From: Variovorax boronicumulans
GTDB taxonomy: Bacteria; Pseudomonadota; Gammaproteobacteria; Burkholderiales; Burkholderiaceae_C
Assembly: GCF_019352895.1 (NCBI RefSeq)
Contig: NZ_JAAAFX010000009.1
Location: 124,001-188,000 of the forward strand
Reading direction: 5' to 3'
Length of the DNA stretch: 64,000 nt
The notes under the pieces were generated by a model. The model had not been told where the DNA came from, did not search any database, and saw only the letters and a program-made list of their open reading frames with translations. A program made the position numbers and the translations under genes. This document shows positions 56,506 through 64,000 of the stretch, piece by piece (position 1 is the first letter of the stretch; the number at the start of each line of letters is the position of its first letter).

Positions 56506-57063
56506 TCAGCGTGGCGGCGGCGGTCCGGGGTCCTTCGAGAGCAGGGTCTGCGACAGCGCGGTGGCGGGCCGGAAGCCCGGCACGCGGCCCAGCAGGGTCA
56601 CGATGCGCGGCACCAGGCCCAGCACGACCAGGGCGAGCAGCGTGCTCAGCACCGCCGTCACCTCGCGTCCCAGGCCGCAGGCCATGCCGATGGCTGCGGT
56701 CAGCCAGAGGCCGGCCGCGGTGGTCAGGCCCTGCACCTGCTGTTCGTCGCGGCCCGACTTGAGGATGGTGCCGGCGCAGAGGAAGCCCACGCCCGCCACC
56801 AGCCCCTGGATGACGCGGCTCATGTCGGCCGGCAGAATGCCGGTCTGCTGCGGGATCAGCACGAACATCGCCGAGCCGATGGCCACCAGCATGTGGGTGC
56901 GCACGCCCGCGGCCTTGCCGTGCTGCTCGCGCTCGAAGCCCAGCATGAAGCCGAGCACGGAGGCGAGCAGCAGCCGCACGAGGATGCGCACGAATTGCGC
57001 GAGGTCGGGGACATCGGAGAACTCCGAGGCGATCACCGCAGTGACGTCGTTCCACCAGTCCAT
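56506..57063 (-). CDS. MgtC/SapB-family membrane protein
   Basis: This 185-residue protein with about five helices has the MgtC signature LGFMLGFEREQHGKAAGVRT, followed by LVAGVGFLCAGTIL and TTAAGLWLTAAIGMACGLG. MgtC proteins help survival under low magnesium or acid, in part by restraining ATP synthase; the short form without the ACT-like C-terminal domain is common in environmental bacteria. Function here is inferred only. Confidence 0.88.
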   Translation of the reverse strand: MDWWNDVTAVIASEFSDVPDLAQFVRILVRLLLASVLGFMLGFEREQHGKAAGVRTHMLVAIGSAMFVLIPQQTGILPADMSRVIQGLVAGVGFLCAGTILKSGRDEQQVQGLTTAAGLWLTAAIGMACGLGREVTAVLSTLLALVVLGLVPRIVTLLGRVPGFRPATALSQTLLSKDPGPPPPR

Positions 57064-57154
57064 GGTCGTGCGTATCGGGCAGTTGAGAAGCCCGCGAGTG
57101 TCGCGCGACGGGGCGCCTCGGCCTGTAGGCTGGCGCCCTGTTCGGCGCGACCGC

Positions 57155-57811
57155 TCAGATGCGCGCGCCGGTCGGCGAGGCCGCCACGGGGGGCGGTGCC
57201 TCGTGATGCGCGGTGATGCCGACGTGCACCGGCAGTCCCGGCAGATGCCCGTGCCAGCGGCGCACGGCGCGCTGGAAGAACATGCTGTTGGGGATCTTCA
57301 GCGTGGTGCCGGCCTCGGCGCTGCCGCTTTCCTCGAGCGTGGTGTAGACCAGGTTGATGTCCAGCACGCGGCCGCGCAGGCCGGGCTTCTCGCCGTTCTC
57401 GAGCACCTCCACCACATCGTCGAGCCGGAACATCCGCGTCATGAAGATCAACAATGCGCAGAAGATGTTCGACAGCACGCTCCAGGCCGCGAAGAAGGCC
57501 ACCGCGCCGACGGCCGCGAAGCCGGTGAAGGCGGTCCAGAGCACCGTGCCCGAGACGCCGATGCGTCCCAGGCTCCAGAGGATGGCACCGCCGTAGATCA
57601 GGAAGCCCGCGACCCGGCGCGAGGCCATGGCCACCTGGGTGGGCAGCGCATAGCCGGTCGCGACCCGCAGGATCAGGCGCCGGACGATGCGGTAGAGCAG
57701 CCAGGCGCCCAGCAGGATCAGCACGATCTGCACGGTGGGGACGATGAGCTCGAGCCATTCGAGCACCCACTCGGGCAGGCTGGCCCGCAGGTTCTGCAGC
57801 GATCGGTTCAT
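57155..57811 (-). CDS. Small MscS-family mechanosensitive channel
   Basis: This 218-residue protein has three to four transmembrane helices (to about residue 125), the last carrying GFAAVGAVAFFAAWSVLSNI, the pore-lining TM3 of MscS. A cytoplasmic beta domain follows with FRLDDVVEVLENGEKPGLRG and LKIPNSMFFQ. At 218 residues it lacks most of the C-terminal alpha/beta vestibule of E. coli MscS (286). It probably releases solutes on hypo-osmotic shock, consistent with otsAB and opgH in the same window. Confidence 0.87.
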   Translation of the reverse strand: MNRSLQNLRASLPEWVLEWLELIVPTVQIVLILLGAWLLYRIVRRLILRVATGYALPTQVAMASRRVAGFLIYGGAILWSLGRIGVSGTVLWTAFTGFAAVGAVAFFAAWSVLSNIFCALLIFMTRMFRLDDVVEVLENGEKPGLRGRVLDINLVYTTLEESGSAEAGTTLKIPNSMFFQRAVRRWHGHLPGLPVHVGITAHHEAPPPVAASPTGARI

Positions 57812-57827
57812 GTCGTCGGCGCGGCGC

Positions 57828-59825
57828 TCAGGGCAGGTCCTTGCTGGGGTCGGGCTCGCCGGCGTTGCGCGGGCCCACACGGCCCAGGCGGCTCTTGAGC
57901 GACTGCGGCTGGCCGCTGATGATGGCGGCGTAGTTGGTGGTGTTGGCCAGCACCTTCTTCACGTAGTCGCGCGTCTCCGCGAAGGGCACGTTCTCGGCCC
58001 AGATGGCGGCGTCGAGCACCGGCCCGTTGCGCCAGTTGCGTGGCCGGCCCGGGCCGGCGTTGTAGGCCGCGGCGGCCAGCGCCATCGAGCCGTCGAAATC
58101 GTCGAGCGCCAGCTTGAGGTAGGCGGTGCCGATCGTGATGTTGGTCTCGCGGTCGTTGATCTGGTTGGGCGTGAAGCCGGCCAGGCCGATCTTGTTGGCG
58201 GTCCACTTGGCGGTGGCCGGCATCACCTGCATCAGGCCCGAGGCGCCGACGCCCGAGCGCGCGTCCATGATGAAGCGGCTTTCCTGGCGGATCAGGCCGT
58301 AGACGTAGGCCGGGTCGAGGCCGATGTCCTGGCTCTTGCGCAGCACCGTGTCGTGGAAGGGCATGGGGAAGCGCTGGTCGATGTCGATCGCACCCTTGGT
58401 GCGCTCGCTGGTGTTGATGCAGCGGTCCCAGACTTCGCGCTGGCAGGCCAGGTCGGCCGCGGCCAGCAGCTCGCGGTCGCCCAGGCCGCCGGCGTCGTGC
58501 AGGTTGGTGGCGTAGTTCCACTCGCGCACGCCTTCGGGCCGCAGGCCGATCGCGATCGCGTAGAGCCCGCGGGCCAGCGAGGGGTTGTTGCGCGCGGCCT
58601 GCTTTTCCTCGGCGGTCAGCGGGGCCGGCTTGGTCGGCACCACGGCGCGCTGGCCCAGGTCTTCCAGCGCCAGCAGTTCGTAGAAGCCGCGCGTGCCGGC
58701 GATGGTCTCGAGCAGCGTGCGGGCCTGCGCCTTGCGCTCCTCGCCGCCCATCGCGTTGAGCGCGCGGGCGCGCCAGTAGACCCAGGTCGGGTCTGCCTGG
58801 GCGGCCTCGCTCATGGCCGTGACCGAGGCGTTCACGTCCTTCCACTGGCCGGTGCGCAGCGCGGCGCGCACCTTCCAGCCGAGCATGTCGTCGGACAGGT
58901 CGCTGTTCTTCGTCACGTTGGCGAAATAGGCACTGGCCTGCAGCGACAGCTTGCCGGCCGACTGCCGGCCGATCGCGCCCCAGACCCAGTTGCGCTCCTC
59001 GGCGCTGAGCATCGGGCTCCACTTGCCTTCGAGCTGGGTGGCGGCCACGTCGGGATCGGCGATGGCGGTCTTGACGAGCGCCAGCACCACCATTTCCTTG
59101 CGGGCCTTGGAGGCGGCCATCACGGCGCTGGCCAGGAACTTGGGCGCGCTGGCGTTGACCTGCGCGAACATCGGCAGCGCCTCGGGCTCGACCAGCCCGA
59201 TGGCATCGCGCGCCGCCTGCGGGCGGTTGGCCTCGATGGCCAGCCGCGCCTTCTTCCAGACGACGTCGGGCGAAAGCTGGCGCGCGGCCAGCAACTGACC
59301 GGCGGCGGTCAGGCAGCCGTCGTCGGCGTCGCGCTGGCGCAACCAGCCCTCGCGCACCTCTTCGACCTGGGCCTTGGTGACGCCGCCCGTGCGCTGCATG
59401 TCGGCCAGCGCCGCATAGCAGCGCACCTGCACGTCGTCGCGCATGCGGAAGCCCGCGTACATCGGCGCGAAGCTGTCCCAGTCGCGGCGCTTGCCCAGCA
59501 GCAGCAGCCAGTCGTTGCGCAGGCGGTCTTCCTGGTAGCTGCCCGCGTAGCGCGAGAGGAAATCCTGCACCTCTTGCGGGCTGGCGTCGTCCAGCCGTGC
59601 CTTGAGCTCCCAGTAGGCGGCCCAGGGTTCGAGCGCGTGGCCGCGGGCCTGCGGCAACAGGGCCGCGAGGCGGGCCTTGTCGCTGCGCTGGAACGCCTGT
59701 TTCATCTGGACGAGGACGTCGTCGTTGGCGTTCTGCGCGCACGCAGGTTGGAGAATGGATGCGATCGCGAGAGCGAATGCACCGAGGAGGTGGCGCCGGG
59801 GTGCCAGAATGCCAGGAACTTGCAT
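57828..59825 (-). CDS. Soluble lytic murein transglycosylase (Slt70-like)
   Basis: This 665-residue periplasmic enzyme has an N-terminal signal peptide (LLGAFALAIASILQPACAQ), a long alpha-superhelical domain of TPR-like helices to about residue 490, and a C-terminal SLT catalytic domain with the Glu in LIRQESRFIMDARSGVG, then ASGLMQVMPATAKW and LAAAAYNAGPGRP. It cleaves glycan strands to 1,6-anhydro products, the substrates recycled through AmpD and Mpl. CATAAT (59837 down to 59832) lies six bases before the ATG and overlaps the divergent gene's start codon. Confidence 0.93.
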   Translation of the reverse strand: MQVPGILAPRRHLLGAFALAIASILQPACAQNANDDVLVQMKQAFQRSDKARLAALLPQARGHALEPWAAYWELKARLDDASPQEVQDFLSRYAGSYQEDRLRNDWLLLLGKRRDWDSFAPMYAGFRMRDDVQVRCYAALADMQRTGGVTKAQVEEVREGWLRQRDADDGCLTAAGQLLAARQLSPDVVWKKARLAIEANRPQAARDAIGLVEPEALPMFAQVNASAPKFLASAVMAASKARKEMVVLALVKTAIADPDVAATQLEGKWSPMLSAEERNWVWGAIGRQSAGKLSLQASAYFANVTKNSDLSDDMLGWKVRAALRTGQWKDVNASVTAMSEAAQADPTWVYWRARALNAMGGEERKAQARTLLETIAGTRGFYELLALEDLGQRAVVPTKPAPLTAEEKQAARNNPSLARGLYAIAIGLRPEGVREWNYATNLHDAGGLGDRELLAAADLACQREVWDRCINTSERTKGAIDIDQRFPMPFHDTVLRKSQDIGLDPAYVYGLIRQESRFIMDARSGVGASGLMQVMPATAKWTANKIGLAGFTPNQINDRETNITIGTAYLKLALDDFDGSMALAAAAYNAGPGRPRNWRNGPVLDAAIWAENVPFAETRDYVKKVLANTTNYAAIISGQPQSLKSRLGRVGPRNAGEPDPSKDLP

Positions 59826-59834
59826 CGGGGGATT

Positions 59835-60464
59835 ATGGACAAGGCACACGATGGAAACGCGGCGGAAGGCCGCAAGGAAACGGCTGCTTTTCTCAAAGCG
59901 CAGCTGCGAGCCGCGCTGATCGAGCAACGCCTGGGGATGCCGGACCGCCTACAGCGCTCCGATCTTTTGCAGCGCGTGATGCGGATCTGGCTGGTCGGAC
60001 GGCCCGATACCGTGATCGGCGCCTACTGGCCGATCAAGGGCGAATTCGACCCCTTGCCGGCACTGCACCGCTGGAAAGAGGACGGCGAACTGATCGACGA
60101 GCCGCACCGGCGCCGCATCGGCCTGCCGGTGGTCAACCGCGACCACAAGACGCTGACCTTCCATTCCTGGTACCCGGGCTGCCCGATGGAGAACGATGCC
60201 TACGACATCCCCAAGCCCAAGGACACCGAGCTGATCGTGCCGACGCTGCTGTTCGTGCCCTGCCTGGGCTACAGCGCTGGCGGTTACCGGCTGGGTTACG
60301 GCGGCGGTTTCTACGACCGCACGCTGGCCTCGCTCGAGCCGCGGCCCTTCACCGTGGGGTTGGGCTTCACCGACGGCTTCCTGGAGAACCTCGAGCCGGA
60401 GGCGCACGATGTGCCGCTCGACGCGATCCTCAACGACAACGGCGTGGTCTGGCCGATCAGCTGA
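59835..60464 (+). CDS. 5-formyltetrahydrofolate cyclo-ligase
   Basis: This 209-residue enzyme (5-FCL, MTHFS, E. coli YgfA) converts 5-formyl-THF to 5,10-methenyl-THF with ATP. Hallmarks are AYWPIKGEFDPLP, IVPTLLFVPCLGYSAGGYRLGYG split over the substrate loop, and GGGFYDRTLASL. It is divergent from the lytic transglycosylase gene with only nine bases between start codons, so the two promoters must overlap the coding starts. In other bacteria ygfA lies beside 6S RNA (ssrS); no 6S-like structure was recognised upstream here. Tandem repeats follow. Confidence 0.93.
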   Translation: MDKAHDGNAAEGRKETAAFLKAQLRAALIEQRLGMPDRLQRSDLLQRVMRIWLVGRPDTVIGAYWPIKGEFDPLPALHRWKEDGELIDEPHRRRIGLPVVNRDHKTLTFHSWYPGCPMENDAYDIPKPKDTELIVPTLLFVPCLGYSAGGYRLGYGGGFYDRTLASLEPRPFTVGLGFTDGFLENLEPEAHDVPLDAILNDNGVVWPIS

Positions 60465-60753
60465 CTCGCCCCCGAGGGCTCGCGCACTGCGTGTCGCTTC
60501 GCCTTCCCCCGTCCGGGGGCGACACCGGCGGCCCGGCAAAGCCGGTTCCGCGGTAGCACGTGACTCGCCCCCGAGGGCTCGCGCACTGCGTGTCGCTTCG
60601 ACTTCCCCCTTCCGGGGGCGACACCGGCGGCCCGGCAAAGCCGGTTCCGCGGTAGCACTGGGCTCCCCCCCGAGGGCTCGCGCACTGCGTGTCGCTTCGC
60701 CTTCCCCCGTCCGGGGGCGACACCGACGGCCGGCAAAGCCGGTTCCGCGGTGT
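60462..60753 (+). repeat. Three tandem ~98-bp GC-rich palindromic repeats
   Basis: Units run 60462-60560, 60561-60658 and 60659-60753 and are nearly identical. The third differs at a few sites near its ends. Each contains CCCCCGAGGG, GCGCACTGCGTGTCGCTTC, a CCCCCG-T-CCGGGGG hairpin and a CCGGC-AAA-GCCGG hairpin. They fill the 312-base gap between the 5-FCL and LysR genes, which converge. No spacers separate the units, so this is not a CRISPR. Shared strings link them to the insertions in mpl. Confidence 0.9.
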
Positions 60754-60776
60754 CCCTGGCCTGAAACGCCGAGGCC

Positions 60777-61760
60777 TCAGTCCAGGTAGTCGATGGTGTC
60801 GGGGTCCGGCACTTCGCCGATGGTGGCGCGGGTGGTGGCCGCCTGTTGCTGCAGCCAGTCGCAGAAGGCCGTGATCTCGGGGCGCAGCGCGTTGCGCGGG
60901 CCGACCATGAGCCAGTAGGCCATGGGGGAGTCCAGCCGGTGCTGGGGCAGCACCTCCACCAGGTCGCCGTTGGCCAGGCTTTCGGCGATCAGCGAACTGC
61001 GGGCCAGCACCACGCCCTGGCCGGTCAGCGCGGCCTGGACCATCTGGTAGGCGTAGTTGAAGTAGAGCCAGCGCTTGGGCTGGGCGCGGCTCTGGCCGTT
61101 TTCCTCGAACCAGCGCCGCCAGGTGAGCCATTCGAGGTGCGAGCGGTGCGCATCGCCCGCCTCGATCAGCGTGAAGCCGGCCAGGTCGGCCGGCGACTTG
61201 ATGGGCGGGCGGCTCTTGATGAGCCAGGGGCTGGCCACCGGCGTCAACGTCTCGCCGAACAGGCGGATCGCCTCGCGCGGCATGTTCTCGGGCGGCGCGT
61301 AGCGCAGCGCCATGTCGACGTCGGCCACGTCGAGGTCGACCGCGGTGTCGCTGGCGTCGATGCGGATGTCGATTTCCGGGTTGTCGCGCTGGAAGGCCTC
61401 GAGCCGCGGGATCAGCCACATGGATGCAAAAGACGCAAAGGTGGTGAGCGACACGCTCTTGCGCCCCGCGCTCTGCCGGATCTGACGCACCGCACCGTCG
61501 ATGCGCGGCAGCGACTGCTGCACCGCCAGCAGCAGCTGCGCCCCGGCGCCGGTCAGTTCGACCGCCCGCGTGTGGCGCAGGAACAGCGCCACGCCCACTT
61601 CTTCTTCCATCGTCTGGATCTGCCGGCTGACGGCCGATTGCGTCAGCGCCATCTCCTCGGCGGCGGCGCGGAAATTCAGATGGCGCGCCACCGCCTCGAA
61701 GGCGCGCAGGTGGCCCGCGGAGATCGGCCGGGTGCGCAGATGGGTCTGGGAGTGCTGCAT
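60777..61760 (-). CDS. LysR-family regulator, GcvA-like
   Basis: This 327-residue regulator has an N-terminal HTH (AFEAVARHLNFRAAAEEMAL followed by TQSAVSRQIQTME) and the GcvA-type effector domain (FASMWLIPRLEAF, VDMALRYAP, LIEAGDAH, GQGVVLARSSLI). It is divergent from the DUF2917 gene with 128 bases between starts, in which it may bind. Target unknown. Confidence 0.9.
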   Translation of the reverse strand: MQHSQTHLRTRPISAGHLRAFEAVARHLNFRAAAEEMALTQSAVSRQIQTMEEEVGVALFLRHTRAVELTGAGAQLLLAVQQSLPRIDGAVRQIRQSAGRKSVSLTTFASFASMWLIPRLEAFQRDNPEIDIRIDASDTAVDLDVADVDMALRYAPPENMPREAIRLFGETLTPVASPWLIKSRPPIKSPADLAGFTLIEAGDAHRSHLEWLTWRRWFEENGQSRAQPKRWLYFNYAYQMVQAALTGQGVVLARSSLIAESLANGDLVEVLPQHRLDSPMAYWLMVGPRNALRPEITAFCDWLQQQAATTRATIGEVPDPDTIDYLD

Positions 61761-61888
61761 GGATTGATGCGGTCTGGGAATCAGTAGCGTACTTCCATTT
61801 CATTGGACCGCCAATGCCGGGAGGCAGATGATTCATTCCCGAAGCGCGCAATCTGCGCCTTGGAGAAATCGCCCCCCAGGAGTCCACC

Positions 61889-62200
61889 ATGTCCGCCGTC
61901 TGCACCTCGCCATCGCTCTCTTCCCTGTCCTTGCCGTCCCAGGTCGCCGTGCCACCCGCCGTGCGCCGGGGCGCCTGGCAACTGGCTCCCGGCCAGGCCT
62001 TGAGCCTCAAGGCGCAGGGCGACAGCGTGCTGAGCGTGCGCCAGGGCCGGATCTGGGTCACGCGCGACGCGACGCGCCAGCAGGCCACCGAGGATCTGGT
62101 GCTGGCGCCCGGCGAGACGCTGCGGGTGGCGGCGGGCCAGCGCGTGGTGATGGAGCCGTGGGACGGCTTCGGCGCCACCTACAGCTGGGACGCCGTCTGA
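61889..62200 (+). CDS. DUF2917 protein
   Basis: This 103-residue protein is dominated by a DUF2917 small beta-domain (LSLKAQGDSVLSVRQGRIWVT, then LAPGETLRVAAGQRVVME), a cupin-like fold of unknown function. No signal peptide. GGAGT lies seven bases before the ATG. Divergence from the LysR gene suggests LysR control, as often seen for DUF2917 genes in Burkholderiales. Confidence 0.85.
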   Translation: MSAVCTSPSLSSLSLPSQVAVPPAVRRGAWQLAPGQALSLKAQGDSVLSVRQGRIWVTRDATRQQATEDLVLAPGETLRVAAGQRVVMEPWDGFGATYSWDAV

Positions 62201-62232
62201 CACCCCGGGGCGCCGCCTGACGCGGCGTCTCG

Positions 62233-62640
62233 TCAACCGTGGATGTCGAAGCCCGGCTTGAGCGCCAGAAAGCGCTGCAGCGCGGCGCTCCCCTCGAGGG
62301 CCTGGATGCCCGCCATGTCGTCGTCGGCGTCGCTCTGCGCAAAGCCCAGGTCGAAGCGCCGATAGCGGCGTTCGGTGCGCGAGCCCTCGTAGACCACCCG
62401 CAGATCGGTGTGGCGACCATCCCGCCGCAGGCTGTCGAGCAGCTTCAGGACCGCGTCGCGCGGCCCCTCGATGTGCTGGCAGAAATGAAGGCCGTCGAAC
62501 ACCAGCAGGCCGGTCAGACCCCGTTCCGTGTTGCGCGCGCGGGCCTGCGCCACGATCTGGCCCACCACGGTCGGCAATTGGTTCGGCGCGAGGACGCTGC
62601 AGTAGAGGAGTTCGTGGAGAAGCGGTTCGTTCGTGGACAT
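62233..62640 (-). CDS. BLUF-domain blue-light photoreceptor
   Basis: This 135-residue protein consists almost solely of a BLUF domain, which binds FAD and senses blue light. The key residues are present: Tyr13 (LLYCS), Asn37 (RARNTERGLTGLLV) and Gln55 (LHFCQHIEG), the hydrogen-bonding network around the flavin. There is no attached output domain, so it must signal through a partner protein or dimer. It is divergent from a Crp/Fnr regulator with 90 bases between starts, suggesting a functional link. Confidence 0.92.
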   Translation of the reverse strand: MSTNEPLLHELLYCSVLAPNQLPTVVGQIVAQARARNTERGLTGLLVFDGLHFCQHIEGPRDAVLKLLDSLRRDGRHTDLRVVYEGSRTERRYRRFDLGFAQSDADDDMAGIQALEGSAALQRFLALKPGFDIHG

Positions 62641-62730
62641 AGGGGGGATGCGCAGGGCGTGCGGAGTGTAGGCAGCCGGGCCGCGCAATGAAATGTCAAA
62701 AGACACAGGCCGCGCGCCTATAGTCAGTGC

Positions 62731-63504
62731 GTGAAATTTGATCAAAATGCGCCGTCCGCGCCCCCGCCCATGCGCAGCGAAAGGCCTTGCGAGGCCTGTG
62801 CGCTGCGGAGCAATCCGGCTTTTCTGCAAGCCTCGCCGGAGGAGCTGCGCACCATCGAGAAGTTCCGCGTCGGCACCCGCACGGTGGCGGCCGGCCAGGC
62901 GCTCATCGAAGAGCACGTGCGCAGCCCGCAACTGTTCACGCTCTACAGCGGCTGGGCCTTCCGCTACAAGACGCTCAACGACGGCCGCCGCCAGATCCTG
63001 AGCTTCCTGCTGCCGGGCGACTTCATCGGGCTGCAGGACGAGTTCGCCGAGGGCCAGACCCACGGCGTCGAGGCCGCCACCGACGCGAGCTTCTGCGTGT
63101 TCGAGCGCGACCGGCTCTGGGACGTGTTCCATGCCCAGCCCAAGATCGGCTACGACATCACCTGGCTCGCGGCCCGCGAGGAGAAGATGATCGACGACAA
63201 CCTCGTGACCACCGGCCGTCGCAATGCGGGCGAGCGGGTGGCGATGCTGCTGATGCACCTCTACCGGCGCGCCGAGCGGCTGGGCATGGTGCGCGACGGC
63301 TGGGTGCCTTTTCCCTTCAACCAGCAGCACATCGCCGACGCGCTGGGCCTGTCGCTGGTGCACACCAACAAGACGCTGCGGCGGCTGCAGCGCCTGGGCC
63401 TGCACAAGCTCGACGCCGACTGGCTGCGCATCCTCGAGCCGCATGCGCTGGAGACGCTGGGCGACTATTTCGAGCGGCCGCTGCGGCGTGTACCGCTGAT
63501 TTGA
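62731..63504 (+). CDS. Crp/Fnr-family transcriptional regulator
   Basis: This 257-residue regulator has a cyclic-nucleotide-binding-type sensor fold (FLLPGDFIGLQDEF) and a Crp-type HTH (FNQQHIADALGLSLVHTNKTLRRL). A CEAC motif (Cys20, Cys23) lies at the N-terminus as in FNR, but the third N-terminal cysteine and a clear match to the central one are lacking, so a 4Fe-4S oxygen sensor is uncertain. It starts with GTG at 62731; TATAGT at 62719-62724 six bases upstream supports this start. Its neighbour is a BLUF photoreceptor. Confidence 0.87.
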   Translation: MKFDQNAPSAPPPMRSERPCEACALRSNPAFLQASPEELRTIEKFRVGTRTVAAGQALIEEHVRSPQLFTLYSGWAFRYKTLNDGRRQILSFLLPGDFIGLQDEFAEGQTHGVEAATDASFCVFERDRLWDVFHAQPKIGYDITWLAAREEKMIDDNLVTTGRRNAGERVAMLLMHLYRRAERLGMVRDGWVPFPFNQQHIADALGLSLVHTNKTLRRLQRLGLHKLDADWLRILEPHALETLGDYFERPLRRVPLI

Positions 63505-63647
63505 TCGATAGATGTAAACTTTTTGGCTACAAACTGTACTAATGCACGACAATTGGGGTCAGTGAGTCTCGGTCTCACAACCTTGCCCGCCCCTTAGGAT
63601 ATGGTCCGAAGTTGCGCGCCTGCGCATTCACTTCTTCCCCCGCATCC

Positions 63648-64000
63648 ATGAACCTGCTGTCTCGTGTACGCCAAATTGCCATGGTCAGCGGGGTCGAATC
63701 ACTCGGCGTTGTGGCAGCGGGTATCACGGGCCTGCTGATCGTCAACGTGGTCCCTAAAGATCAGTACGCGATCTATACATTCCTCGTCACCTGCATGCAG
63801 TTGATGCTGGGAATTGCCGATCTAGGGTTGTCGAACTGTGCATTGCCAATCGTCGGCGAGCGAAATAAGGAACCCCGATGGGTCGTTGGCGTCTGCAAGC
63901 AGATATTCCACCGGCGTTGGTTGATGCTTGGCGCGGCTTTCCTGATCGTCGGGCCGTACGTGGCCTACAGCTTTTCGCAGCACGGGTGGTTCAGCCCGGC
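63648..64000 (+). CDS. Polysaccharide flippase-like (Wzx/PST) membrane protein, N-terminal fragment
   Basis: An open frame starts at ATG 63648 and runs off the right edge after 117 codons. It has strongly hydrophobic segments (VESLGVVAAGITGLLIVNVV, then TFLVTCMQLMLGIADLG), charged loops (ERNKEPRW) and a third helix (WLMLGAAFLIVGPYVAYSF), the layout of the N-terminus of polysaccharide or MATE-type exporters; the DLGLSN motif after the second helix is common in Wzx flippases. GC content is visibly lower (about 55 percent) than in the rest of the window. It probably begins a polysaccharide gene cluster to the right; the 143-base gap before it holds no gene. Confidence 0.72.
   Translation, partial: MNLLSRVRQIAMVSGVESLGVVAAGITGLLIVNVVPKDQYAIYTFLVTCMQLMLGIADLGLSNCALPIVGERNKEPRWVVGVCKQIFHRRWLMLGAAFLIVGPYVAYSFSQHGWFSP

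Noticed and set aside
60462..60753. Tandem repeats considered as a CRISPR array
   Set aside because: Units are about 98 bp, directly adjacent, without variable spacers and without cas genes.

Overview
This window is high-GC DNA (roughly 68-70 percent by eye) from the chromosome of a beta-proteobacterium of the order Burkholderiales. Gene content and order suggest Comamonadaceae, most likely Variovorax or a close relative: mpl beside accBC-prmA, a ccsA-type gene divergent from ffh, pilS-pilR-ampD, and a short GC-rich repeat that recurs in and between genes. This assignment is inferred; no rRNA or tRNA gene was seen. Most of the window is core genome with densely packed genes, many joined by ATGA overlaps. 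No insertion sequence, phage or CRISPR array was found.

Layout. 1-3917: D-amino-acid/D-peptide scavenging operon (end of an oligopeptide ABC ATPase, a D-threonine aldolase/D-serine dehydratase-like enzyme, an RpiR/SIS regulator, a D-aminoacylase). 3949-10071: gdhA behind a phased array of TGCAC motifs, an orphan histidine kinase, rodA and tldD. 10122-11402: an aromatic-amino-acid leader peptide and attenuator ahead of aroG (DAHP synthase). 11424-19335: mpl (carrying two in-frame repeat insertions), a conserved unknown, a TlpA-type thioredoxin, accB-accC-prmA, a DUF3426 protein and a PfkB kinase. 19414-24415: a histone H1-like protein and nrdA-nrdB, with paired NrdR boxes upstream of nrdA and structured non-coding stretches both upstream and between the two genes. 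24786-31190: a leftward run ccsA-(PP0621-like)-pilS-pilR-ampD, with ffh divergent.

31334-42350: opgH, then miaB-glrK-qseG-like-glrR, a secreted unknown, and an eroded NRPS-like gene fused end-to-start with a phosphopantetheinyl transferase gene. 42564-49560: phosphatase, DUF4136 lipoprotein, ttcA-folB-pteridine reductase, MidA methyltransferase, HisN-like phosphatase, DUF2905 and a ROK kinase. 49567-60464: an SDR/LysR pair, otsA-otsB trehalose synthesis, cca, an OmpW porin, GST, MgtC, a small MscS channel, a soluble lytic transglycosylase and, divergently, 5-formyl-THF cyclo-ligase. 60462-63504: three tandem ~98-bp repeats, a LysR regulator, a DUF2917 protein and a BLUF photoreceptor divergent from a Crp/Fnr regulator. 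From 63648 a lower-GC flippase-like membrane protein runs off the right edge and probably opens a surface-polysaccharide locus.

Shared themes are cell-wall metabolism (rodA, mpl, ampD, lytic transglycosylase, D-amino-acid recovery), envelope and osmotic adaptation (opgH, otsAB, mechanosensitive channel, glrKR), and folate/one-carbon and tRNA modification (folB, pteridine reductase, 5-FCL, ttcA, miaB, cca). The most unusual features are the aroG attenuator, repeat-derived insertions inside Mpl, the eroded NRPS/PPTase pair, RNA-like structure around nrdAB, and a recurring -10-like hexamer a few bases before start codons that suggests leaderless transcription.
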